Shown here piece after piece: positions 6,543-11,604 of a stretch of 11,604 nucleotides of DNA. The stretch spans positions 1-11,604 of the forward strand of contig JAISDM010000208.1 of assembly GCA_031264885.1 (NCBI GenBank). Direction: 5' to 3'. A program made the position numbers and the translations under genes. This stretch comes from Peptococcaceae bacterium. Lineage in GTDB: Bacteria > Bacillota > Peptococcia > DRI-13 > UBA5745. The notes below the pieces were generated by a model. That model was not told the origin of the DNA and made no database searches. It saw nothing but the letters and a program-made list of their open reading frames with translations. Within the stretch, counting starts at the first letter, position 1, and every line of letters begins with the position of its first letter.

Positions 6543-7085
6543 CTATAGTTTCATAAATAAAGATACCCAAACGAATCCCGCGGCGTAAACGGTCAGATCC
6601 GCCAGGAGCCCCGTTTTTAACGCGTAACGGTGATCCTTGACCCCCACCGAGCCAAAATACATGGATATCACGAAAAAAGTCGTGTCCGTGCCGCCCTGGT
6701 AGACGCCGGCCAGCCACCCTGGCCACGAATCCGGACCGGAGGTTTCCAGAATATCCATCAATACGCCCAAACTGGCGCCGCCGGAGAGAGGCCGGACGAT
6801 CATCAGCGGAATGACCTCCGCCGGGAACCCGGCGAAGTCCAGCGCCGGCGCGAGCAAGCGGCCCAGGGCGCCGATGGCGCCGGATTCCCGCAGAAGCGTA
6901 ATGGGAAACATAATGGCCGCGAAATAAGGGATCAGCTGAACCGCCTGGGTGAACCCTTCCTGGGCCCCCTCCACAAAGCAGTGATAAATGGGCGCGCGTT
7001 TCCACATCCCATAGACAAAAACAGACAGCAGAAACCCCAGCAGAACCCATTCGGAGATCCAACCCGGAAACCGCTGCGCCGTCAT
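6543..7085 (-). CDS. spmB: Spore maturation protein B
   Basis: SpmB acts with SpmA in spore core dehydration, which underlies heat resistance. It is a polytopic membrane protein of the Gate/nucleoside-recognition domain type. The 180-residue product has several hydrophobic segments (about 10-27, 50-70 and 160-178), the RPLSGGASLGVL block and the diagnostic YQGGTDTTFFVISMYFGSVG near the C-terminus. The ATG shares its A with the spmA TGA (TGATG), so translation is coupled. An upstream in-frame extension to 7262 only shadows spmA. What SpmA/SpmB move or sense is not settled, and nothing here adds to that. Confidence 0.95.
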   Translation of the reverse strand: MTAQRFPGWISEWVLLGFLLSVFVYGMWKRAPIYHCFVEGAQEGFTQAVQLIPYFAAIMFPITLLRESGAIGALGRLLAPALDFAGFPAEVIPLMIVRPLSGGASLGVLMDILETSGPDSWPGWLAGVYQGGTDTTFFVISMYFGSVGVKDHRYALKTGLLADLTVYAAGFVWVSLFMKL

Positions 7086-7657
7086 CACGGTTTCCTGAAA
7101 AACCGGTCCAGCGCCAGCGCCGTCACGCTGCCGGTCAGACCGGTCAAAACAGCCGCGGGCAGAATCGCGCCCGGACTCGCGGAACCCGCCAGAGAACGCG
7201 CGCTGATCACCGTGGCGGGAATCAGCGTCAGACTGGCGGTATTCATAGCCATAAAGGTACACATGGCGCCGCTGGCCCTGTCAGGCTCCGGATTCAGCTC
7301 CTGGAGCGACTTCATAGCCGACAGCCCGAAAGGCGTAGCGGCGTTGCCCATCCCCAGGACACTGGCGGAAATATTCATGATCATCGCGCCCATCGCCGGA
7401 TGGTTTCGCGGCACATCCGGGAAGAGGAAGCCCATCAGAGGCCGCGCCACAGCCGCTGTCTTCGCGATGATCCCTGATTTCTCAGCGATTTTTAAAATCC
7501 CGAGCCAGAAGGTCATCAAACCCGCCAGCTCCAGCGCGTAAGTCACCGCCGACTTCGCGGAACGCAGCGCCGTATCGAGAATCAATTGCGGATTCCCCGA
7601 AACCACCGCCCAAACCGTCCCGATCAGAATCAAACCGAACCATATCCGGTCAATCAT
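7085..7657 (-). CDS. spmA: Spore maturation protein A
   Basis: This is the partner of SpmB, a mother-cell membrane protein needed for full dehydration of the spore core. The 190-residue product starts MIDRIWFGLILIG, as expected for the family, and carries the NISASVLGMGNAATPFGL signature and several membrane spans. The frame stays open upstream to 7996, but that extension (MCCPDKGG...) is translated repeat DNA. The ATG at 7657 is therefore chosen, with GGGGG about 9-10 bases upstream. The sigma-E-like site at 7700-7727 fits known regulation: in B. subtilis spmA and spmB belong to the sigma-E-controlled dacB operon. No dacB is present in this window. Confidence 0.94.
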   Translation of the reverse strand: MIDRIWFGLILIGTVWAVVSGNPQLILDTALRSAKSAVTYALELAGLMTFWLGILKIAEKSGIIAKTAAVARPLMGFLFPDVPRNHPAMGAMIMNISASVLGMGNAATPFGLSAMKSLQELNPEPDRASGAMCTFMAMNTASLTLIPATVISARSLAGSASPGAILPAAVLTGLTGSVTALALDRFFRKP

Positions 7658-7699
7658 GGACCCAACCCCCAAAAGCGCAGCCGCCAAACCGTATGATTC

Positions 7700-7727
7700 A
7701 GTATATGCCCGTTTGAACAGCGTATGC
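7700..7727 (-). promoter_or_regulatory. Sigma-E-like promoter candidate for spmA-spmB
   Basis: On the minus strand GCATACG (7721-7727) and CATATACT (7700-7707) are 13 bases apart. The latter matches the sigma-E -10 pattern CATACAnT at all but one position. The -35 is a partial match and the spacing is about one base short of the usual 14. The expected start near 7693 gives a leader of roughly 36 nt. It lies between the repeat cluster and the gene, so it would survive the insertions. Confidence 0.4.
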
Positions 7728-7734
7728 CATTTGG

Positions 7735-7755
7735 ATTCCGAGACAAGCCCGGAAT
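7735..7755. repeat. ATTCCG...CGGAAT intergenic palindrome
   Basis: A 21-bp near-palindrome (ATTCCG at 7735-7740, CGGAAT at 7750-7755, inner GAC/AAGCC) is followed by GACAG. Its translation in one minus-strand frame, CHSGLVSES, is of a kind often seen in spurious hypothetical proteins, pointing to a dispersed repeat. It is the only copy here. Confidence 0.55.
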
Positions 7756-7798
7756 GACAGCAGGAACGATTCGCGATTTGACCGGCGCCTACCGTAGG

Positions 7799-7882
7799 CG
7801 GGCGGCAGAATGCCGCCCCTACATATGCATCATCCACGGTATCGCAGGGCGTAGGGGCGGCATCCTGCCGCCCGTCTTTGCG
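7799..7882. repeat. GC-hairpin doublet (copies 4 and 5)
   Basis: The core at 7800-7818 is followed by CTAC and a 28-base interior (ATATGCATCATCCACGGT...). The inverted arm has its core at 7855-7873, with one substitution (CATCC for CATTC), then GTCTTTGCG. Together with the copies at 1434 and 5755 this gives an element of about 85-95 bp with terminal inverted repeats of about 29 bp, each arm being a hairpin. Confidence 0.85.
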
Positions 7883-7933
7883 CAGCGCCGTTCCCCGCCA
7901 TTCGCGTCCCGCCCCACGGCGCCCCCCGTCACC

Positions 7934-7960
7934 GTAGGGGCGGCATTCTGCCGCCCGCAT
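7934..7960. repeat. GC-hairpin element, copy 6 (single arm)
   Basis: GTAGGGGCGGCATTCTGCCG and the following CCCG form one reverse-oriented arm (core 7938-7956), preceded by CACC. It lies 20 bp downstream of the CpXC gene stop on the transcribed strand. The rest of 7883-7979 is GC-rich with no gene; the gap 7658-7979 as a whole holds only repeats and the spmA promoter candidate. Confidence 0.8.
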
Positions 7961-7979
7961 TCGCATCCCGGCGCCCCCC

Positions 7980-8639
7980 TTATCCGGGCAGCACATTCTC
8001 CTGATTCACCTTCAGAAAGCAGATATCTTTTTTCAGCAAACTCGCCTTCGACAGCATCGACATCGCTTTTTCATAGCCTTGCGCGAAGTCGAATTCCAAG
8101 GCGATCACATCATTTCTCTCAGGCTCAAACACATGTATTTTGATCCTCCGGTCGTCCCGCGCCATTTGCGTATACCGCAGGACCACATTCCGGTCGGGAT
8201 AATGCTCATACCAATTGTTTAAAAAGGATTTTTTCAGCAATTCCACCGCCCGGTCGTCCAGGCCGTCCTCAAAAATCCTTATTTTTTCCACAAGCTCCTC
8301 AAGTTCCGTCACAATACGGAGATAAAAACCCGGATTGTTCTCCTGAGCAAAGAACCCCGAAACATCCAGCTCCAGCGTGTCCTCCTCAAATTCCGGCAGA
8401 TAATAAATCATAAACCGTGAGCGCACATCATAATAAAGCAGCTCTTTCTCCACCCAGGCGTTAAAGGGACATTTCCCGCATTGGAACAGATGAAGCGTTT
8501 TGTCGAAAATCTGACTTTTCAGCAGAAAATCCTCCGCGCCATCCACGGAATCCCACAGTCTCATGTTTTGCTTATGGCCGCATTCCGGACATTCCAGCTC
8601 ATGGGTGGCGGATTTACTAAAAACTTGTGTGCCGTTCAT
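7980..8639 (-). CDS. CpXC domain zinc-ribbon protein
   Basis: The 219-residue product starts with a putative zinc ribbon made of CPEC (17-20) and CGKC (54-57). An FMIYYLPE segment (76-83) follows, as in CpXC-domain proteins (PF14353 type). The rest is acidic and alpha/beta, without transmembrane segments or recognised catalytic residues. The family's function is not known. The ATG at 8639 is preceded by GGAAGGA at 7 bases, an excellent ribosome binding site, so the upstream residues back to 8693 are not used. It has a likely own promoter (8682-8690). Its place between ytfJ and spmA could mean a sporulation role, but that is inference from position only. Confidence 0.8.
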   Translation of the reverse strand: MNGTQVFSKSATHELECPECGHKQNMRLWDSVDGAEDFLLKSQIFDKTLHLFQCGKCPFNAWVEKELLYYDVRSRFMIYYLPEFEEDTLELDVSGFFAQENNPGFYLRIVTELEELVEKIRIFEDGLDDRAVELLKKSFLNNWYEHYPDRNVVLRYTQMARDDRRIKIHVFEPERNDVIALEFDFAQGYEKAMSMLSKASLLKKDICFLKVNQENVLPG

Positions 8640-8681
8640 ATACGATTCCTTCCGAAGGTGTCGCCGCGACGCGGTCAATCC

Positions 8682-8690
8682 ATTATACCA
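8682..8690 (-). promoter_or_regulatory. Extended -10 promoter for the CpXC gene
   Basis: Minus-strand TGGTATAAT is a perfect -10 box with the TGn extension. The -35 position is weak (TACCCA, 17 bases upstream), which extended -10 promoters tolerate. Transcription from about 8675 would leave a 36-nt leader containing GGAAGGA. This suggests that the CpXC gene can be expressed apart from the sporulation genes. Confidence 0.5.
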
Positions 8691-8723
8691 CACACACCGG
8701 AAGTTGGGTATGCTTAAGACCCG

Positions 8724-9104
8724 TCATTTGTCAAAGAAATCTTTGATCTTCTCCGCCATCACCGGCGCCAGATCCATCAGCCGGTCAAAGAGGGCGTTGT
8801 GCCCCTCGATGGGCAGCAGCCGCACCTGTCCGTTCCCCACGATCAGAAATCCCATGGGCAAAACGCTGACCCCCGCGCCGCTTCCCCCGCCGAAAGGGAA
8901 TCCCGGCGGCTCGTCCCGCAGAGGCGCGTCCAGGAAGAACTCGCTCCCCCCCGCGGCGAAACCGCAGGCCACCCGGGATATGGGAATGATCACCGTGCCG
9001 TCGGCGGCCTCCACCGCGTCCCCCACCACAGTATTCACATCCACCATTTCACGGATACTCTCCATTGCCGTTTTCATCAGGGTTTCAATGGGATGATCGC
9101 TCAT
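8724..9104 (-). CDS. ytfJ: GerW family sporulation protein YtfJ
   Basis: The 126-residue product matches the YtfJ/GerW family: an N-terminal helix (MSDHPIETLMKTAMESIREMVD), then VNTVVGDAVEAADGTVIIPI and GFAAGGSEF, a Gly-rich loop (GGGSGAGVSVLPMGFLIV) and a C-terminal helix. In B. subtilis the protein (GerW) is forespore-made and needed for function of the cortex lytic enzyme SleB in germination; its biochemical activity is unclear. AGGAGG lies 7 bases before the ATG at 9104, which excludes the GTG two codons upstream. The gene overlaps the DUF2953 gene by 20 bp and is probably co-expressed with it. Confidence 0.94.
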   Translation of the reverse strand: MSDHPIETLMKTAMESIREMVDVNTVVGDAVEAADGTVIIPISRVACGFAAGGSEFFLDAPLRDEPPGFPFGGGSGAGVSVLPMGFLIVGNGQVRLLPIEGHNALFDRLMDLAPVMAEKIKDFFDK

Positions 9105-9639
9105 ATACACGCCTCCTAAATCTATTTTGGATCCGATGCCAAATCCATCTTTGCAGCATAAAGATAATATGATCCAAAGGCGCGTTTAATATGCAGTCCG
9201 CAGTCAGCGACCACCGAAGCTCCCCGGAATATTCAGGCTGCACGCGCAGATCCGGTTTCAAATATCTGGCGTCAAAATGCTTCGCGAACCAGTTGGCGGC
9301 CGAGGGCACAATCCCCCACAGGACGCCCGCCCCCATGGCCGTCGCCCAGGGACTCCCCGCGTTCAGAACCACCTTGACATCCAGTTTTTCCAGAATGATC
9401 TGGCGTATTTCCTCCCTAAAGAACCCCCGCCAATACCGCCAATCCGTCTTTTTCTTCTGCTTGGACTTCCGGTCCGCGGTTCGGTAAAAAGTCCGCCCGC
9501 AGACGGTCAGAACAATATCCCTGCGAAAAGAACCGTTTTCCCAGGCAATGGACACATAAGCGCGAACCGGACACGCGGCCGCCGCGGGAGGCAAAACCAG
9601 CGCCGCCAGCATCGCGGATACCGCAAACATCGTATTCAT
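9085..9639 (-). CDS. DUF2953 domain protein (YtfI-like)
   Basis: The 184-residue product has an N-terminal hydrophobic segment (about 4-22, signal anchor or signal peptide), a basic middle (KSKQKKK) and the DUF2953 core: LDVKVVLNAGSPWATAMGAGVLWGIV, then LRVQPEYSGELRWSLTADCIL. The C-terminus is Arg-rich. Function is unknown; the gene commonly precedes ytfJ in Bacillota (ytfI-ytfJ), as here, with a 20-bp overlap. The ATG at 9639 keeps the hydrophobic segment but has no clear ribosome binding site. The ATG at 9630 is an alternative. The sigma-F-like site at 9647-9676 would start transcription almost at the start codon. Confidence 0.8.
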   Translation of the reverse strand: MNTMFAVSAMLAALVLPPAAAACPVRAYVSIAWENGSFRRDIVLTVCGRTFYRTADRKSKQKKKTDWRYWRGFFREEIRQIILEKLDVKVVLNAGSPWATAMGAGVLWGIVPSAANWFAKHFDARYLKPDLRVQPEYSGELRWSLTADCILNAPLDHIIFMLQRWIWHRIQNRFRRRVYERSSH

Positions 9640-9646
9640 ACAAATG

Positions 9647-9676
9647 TATTTTATCCCAAAAAAGCCCCGTTTATGC
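9647..9676 (-). promoter_or_regulatory. Sigma-F/G-like promoter candidate for DUF2953-ytfJ
   Basis: Minus-strand GCATA (9672-9676) is followed after exactly 15 bases by GGATAAAATA (9647-9656). This fits the B. subtilis forespore sigma-F pattern (GyATA, 15-16 bases, GGnnAnAnTA) closely. ytfJ is under forespore control in Bacillus, which supports the assignment. The predicted start is near 9640, so the first message may be leaderless for DUF2953 while ytfJ keeps its own AGGAGG. Confidence 0.5.
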
Positions 9677-9696
9677 GCGCCGCCGGCCCATCCGAA

Positions 9697-10254
9697 TCAG
9701 TCCAGCACACCCTCTAAGATATCGTCCACCTTAAAATGAAATCCATCGAATAAATCCGATCGGGTCTCATCCCCCATGAGGAATTTCTCCGTCATTCCAG
9801 TCTTGAAATTCTCCGCCAAAACCCATCCCTCATACATATCGACGACCCAATATTCCACAACACCGTTCACCTTGTAGATATCCCTTTTCTCATTCAAGCA
9901 ATACTTTCTGGTTGAGGGCGACAATATCTCAACAACCAGTTCAGGCCCCTTCACACACCTGTTCCTGACAAATTTATCCTTGCCGCAAATCACAGACAAA
10001 TCCGCCATCACAAACGAATCATCCTCCCAGAAGTACAGCCCCATGTTACCGCCGTACACCCGACAGGGGCCTTTGCCCAAAGTATCGTCAAACAACCGGC
10101 CAAGCCTGATGGCGACAACCTCGTGGTTAGGAACCGCCGGCGACATGGCGACCAATTCACCGCGCATCAGTTCCCAAGTACCGTCGTGATGGTATTGTGA
10201 CATAATGAAATCCCTCAATGTCATTTCGGTCTCATCCAACAGCATCATGACCAT
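9697..10254 (-). CDS. Uma2 family (DUF820) PD-(D/E)XK-fold protein, copy A
   Basis: The 185-residue product shows the Uma2 pattern: TWELMRGELVAMSPA (26-40), then NHEVVAIRLGRLF, FVMADLSVI with D85, ELVVEILSPST with E109, K123 in the following helix and GVVEYWVVD (131-139). D85, E109 and K123 fit the restriction-endonuclease-fold metal site, though the usual P-D is A-D here. Uma2 genes are numerous in many genomes and their biological role is poorly known; nuclease activity is predicted. The ATG at 10254 is chosen because GGGGGTGG lies 5 bases before it. The upstream TTG at 10293 would overlap copy B. The gap to copy B is 22 bp, so they are probably one operon. Base composition looks AT-richer than in the core genes. 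Confidence 0.85.
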   Translation of the reverse strand: MVMMLLDETEMTLRDFIMSQYHHDGTWELMRGELVAMSPAVPNHEVVAIRLGRLFDDTLGKGPCRVYGGNMGLYFWEDDSFVMADLSVICGKDKFVRNRCVKGPELVVEILSPSTRKYCLNEKRDIYKVNGVVEYWVVDMYEGWVLAENFKTGMTEKFLMGDETRSDLFDGFHFKVDDILEGVLD

Positions 10255-10276
10255 GAAATCCACCCCCGTCTTTGAA

Positions 10277-10858
10277 TCAAAATAACCCCTCAAATATGTT
10301 CATATAACCAAAAATTCTATCCACGCCCAAACCGTCATTCTGAAACAGACCGATATCAATGATATCCCCCTCCAAGAACTCATGCCGCTCATACACAGAC
10401 CCGCTCAATATAAAAACCTCAATCATTCGGATATCGGTACTGACAATCCAATATTCAGGGACACCCTTCTCTAAATAAGCTTTGAACTTGTCCCGTCTGT
10501 CACGCTTAACGGAAGTCTTAGATAGAACCTCCACCACCAATGCGGGAATTCCTTCATAATAGTAATCACCGATCGGAGTATCCGCGTTAATGACCTGTAT
10601 ATCCGGCTGATACTTTTGGTTCCCGGACAAACTCAGTCCATACGGCTCCCCAAAGACCTTGTACCCCTTTCCGCTTAACACAAACCGAAACAGCGCAAGC
10701 AGCGTGGAACAAACGTCAGCATGATCCTTAGATACCGGCGCCATATTAAATACCTGCCCCCCATCAAACTCAAGTATAGCTTCATCCCATTGCTTCTGCA
10801 TTTCTTCAAATTCAGTGATCCCGTATAATTTATTTTCTTCCAAACTTACGCTCCTCAT
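10277..10858 (-). CDS. Uma2 family (DUF820) PD-(D/E)XK-fold protein, copy B
   Basis: The 193-residue product has a GITEFEEMQKQWDEAILEFDGG start typical of Uma2, then FNMAPVSKDHADV, YQPDIQVI with D86, LVVEVLSKTS with E110, K124 and GVPEYWIVS (132-140). The full D...E-x-V...K set is present, so a folded nuclease-like core is expected. It is clearly diverged from copy A, so this is not a recent duplication. The ATG at 10858 has GAGGAGG five bases upstream, ruling out the longer frame to 10972. A promoter candidate at 11057-11085 could drive this gene and copy A. Substrate and role are unknown. Confidence 0.87.
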   Translation of the reverse strand: MRSVSLEENKLYGITEFEEMQKQWDEAILEFDGGQVFNMAPVSKDHADVCSTLLALFRFVLSGKGYKVFGEPYGLSLSGNQKYQPDIQVINADTPIGDYYYEGIPALVVEVLSKTSVKRDRRDKFKAYLEKGVPEYWIVSTDIRMIEVFILSGSVYERHEFLEGDIIDIGLFQNDGLGVDRIFGYMNIFEGLF

Positions 10859-10913
10859 AAATACCTCCTCAGAAATCCGTGGGTTTAGCCCGAACTTCCA
10901 ACCCGCCACTTTA

Positions 10914-10994
10914 TTACCTATCGTCCAAAGATTCAAATTTACTGAAAAGCTCTCCCTCCAAATCAGCCACATACACGAAAAATAATTGTTCCAT
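10914..10994 (-). CDS. Possible 26-codon ORF upstream of the Uma2 pair
   Basis: A short ORF starts at ATG 10994 behind AGGGGG at 7 bases and ends 55 bp before Uma2 copy B. The peptide begins MEQLFFVYVADLEG and ends FESLDDR, acidic with no recognised domain. It lies between a promoter candidate and copy B, so it could be a leader peptide, a small protein or the remnant of a broken gene. The only evidence is the ribosome binding site and position. Confidence 0.3.
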   Translation of the reverse strand: MEQLFFVYVADLEGELFSKFESLDDR

Positions 10995-11056
10995 ACCTAG
11001 ACCCCCTGAGTTTTTTCCAGCGCAGCCGTCAAAAAATATACTCATTTCGTATAAAT

Positions 11057-11085
11057 AGTATACCACATCCGGGGCAGTTTGCCAT
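11057..11085 (-). promoter_or_regulatory. Promoter candidate for the Uma2 operon
   Basis: Minus-strand ATGGCA (11080-11085, 4/6 to TTGACA) is separated by 17 bases from TATACT (11057-11062), which is preceded by TGG to make an extended -10. Transcription would start near 11050 and run through the 26-codon ORF into both Uma2 genes. Confidence 0.5.
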
Positions 11086-11110
11086 AGTATTATAATATCA
11101 TATAAGGAGA

Positions 11111-11494
11111 TCAATCCAGAATATGCAAATACTCTTTCAAGCCTTGCTGAAGAATTTGCGAGAACGGCGCGTTTGCTTTTTCTGCCTGATGATTGAGCCA
11201 TGAAGGGATAGACAGAGTTTTCTTGACGGCCCTTGTATCGTTCACGCGCCGGTATTCGTCTGTATCGGCGGCGATCAATGTAAGCGTTTCGCCTGGCCTG
11301 AGCGGTAAAGTTTCTGACGCGGCAGGAATTTGATCGACATTGTTTTCAGCATCCCACAGCCACATTTCCGCTGCGTCCTTTGCCATCAGAAGCGCGTCGG
11401 CTTTATCATCGCCGTAAGTATGGCAACCGGGCAAATCGGGAATCGTAACACCAGTTTTGTCTTCGTCCAGGTAAAGGATAGCCGGATTCTTTAG
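11111..11494 (-). pseudogene. HicB-type antitoxin gene, 5' end lost
   Basis: From 11491 the frame reads KNPAILYLDEDKTG, then VTIPDLPGCHTYGDD, the HicB partial RNase-H-like fold (normally starting with a short M-x-Y-x-Y-P-A-I stretch). It continues through AKDAAEMWLWDAENN to a C-terminal ribbon-helix-helix-like DNA-binding end (VKKTLSIPSWLNHQAEKAN...QGLKEYL) with an intact stop. Going upstream, a TGA (11495-11497) follows after CTA AAG, with no start codon. The first few residues are therefore missing, and the gene joins DUF1016 coding DNA in another frame. A TTG at 11434 could start only a truncated product. No hicA toxin gene is visible downstream. A living HicB would need a start that the sequence does not offer. 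Confidence 0.75.
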
Positions 11495-11604
11495 TCAGTT
11501 GCTTGGCAAGATATTTTAACAGACCCTTGCCGTATTCGGCGCGCTCACCGACGGCGTTCTCAATCTGCCGCCCTATATCCCAATACGCCTCGACCATAGC
11601 GAAA
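11406..11604 (-). pseudogene. DUF1016/YhcG N-terminal domain gene, truncated and joined to hicB (5' end outside window)
   Basis: The visible frame reads FAMVEAYWDIGRQIENAV, then GERAEYGKGLLKYLAKQLTKE, which matches the N-terminal DNA-binding-type domain of DUF1016/YhcG PDDEXK nucleases (AMVEAYWEIGRRI...RAEYGK...LAKQLT). The ATG at 11597 is internal to that domain, since the frame continues to the window edge. After about LTKESG (near 11486) similarity stops. The remaining residues (YPLPGRRQNW...) are hicB DNA read in the wrong frame, to a stop at 11406. The C-terminal nuclease domain is gone, so this is a deletion fusion. How much lies beyond the window is unknown. Confidence 0.75.

Noticed and set aside
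1434..7960. Repeated GC hairpins as a CRISPR array
   Set aside because: The copies are scattered, occur in both orientations, lack regular unique spacers and form inverted pairs. No cas genes are present.
7658..7996. N-terminal extension of SpmA to 303 residues
   Set aside because: The extra residues are translated intergenic repeats, and family similarity starts at the ATG at 7657.
10914..11201. 95-residue minus-strand ORF upstream of the Uma2 pair
   Set aside because: It begins inside hicB DNA and runs through a promoter candidate; only the last 26 codons have a ribosome binding site.

Overview
The window reads as part of a spore-forming, fairly GC-rich member of the Clostridia (Bacillota). 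The pointers are a bifunctional IspH–ribosomal protein S1 fusion, the spore maturation pair spmA/spmB, the sporulation protein YtfJ, a surface protein with three S-layer homology (SLH) domains, and AGGAGG-type ribosome binding sites. No species can be named from the sequence alone.

Layout. The left end (to 1286, plus strand) is the 3' part of an SLH-anchored surface protein whose frame runs off the window. A 399-base convergent gap (1287-1685) follows. It holds two repeat elements and a self-contained plus-strand unit: a near-consensus promoter and, about 110 bases on, a strong intrinsic terminator. This is a candidate small RNA. From 1686 to 9639 everything is on the minus strand. In transcription order it is a DUF2953 protein, ytfJ, a CpXC-type zinc-ribbon protein, spmA, spmB, rluB, cmk, plsC and ispH-rpsA. 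This is a familiar clostridial neighbourhood linking sporulation, 23S rRNA modification, nucleotide and phospholipid metabolism, isoprenoid synthesis and translation. Most junctions are tight (spmA/spmB, cmk/plsC and plsC/ispH overlap), so large parts are probably co-transcribed. Candidate internal promoters sit before DUF2953 (a good sigma-F-like match), before the CpXC gene (extended -10) and before spmA (sigma-E-like).

The right end (9697-11604) is accessory and looks AT-richer. It carries two adjacent Uma2-family (DUF820, PD-(D/E)XK-fold) genes, a possible 26-codon ORF, and a scrambled locus. In that locus the 5' part of a DUF1016/YhcG-type nuclease gene is joined out of frame to a HicB antitoxin gene that has lost its own start. 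scpA/scpB, often upstream of this cluster in Clostridia, are not seen here.

The most distinctive feature is invasion by short palindromic elements. Six copies of a GC-rich hairpin (core GGGCGGCAGAATGCCGCCC or its reverse complement) occur, two pairs of them as inverted doublets that resemble REP/BIME or MITE elements. There are also a different hairpin element of about 118 bp, a GGAGGGG-type palindrome and a CGGAAT-type palindrome. One composite insertion has rewritten the 3' end of rluB and left a perfect 21-bp direct repeat. The ancestral end of the gene can still be read beyond it. Another cluster fills the leader between the CpXC gene and spmA and would mislead gene callers into adding over 100 false residues to SpmA.
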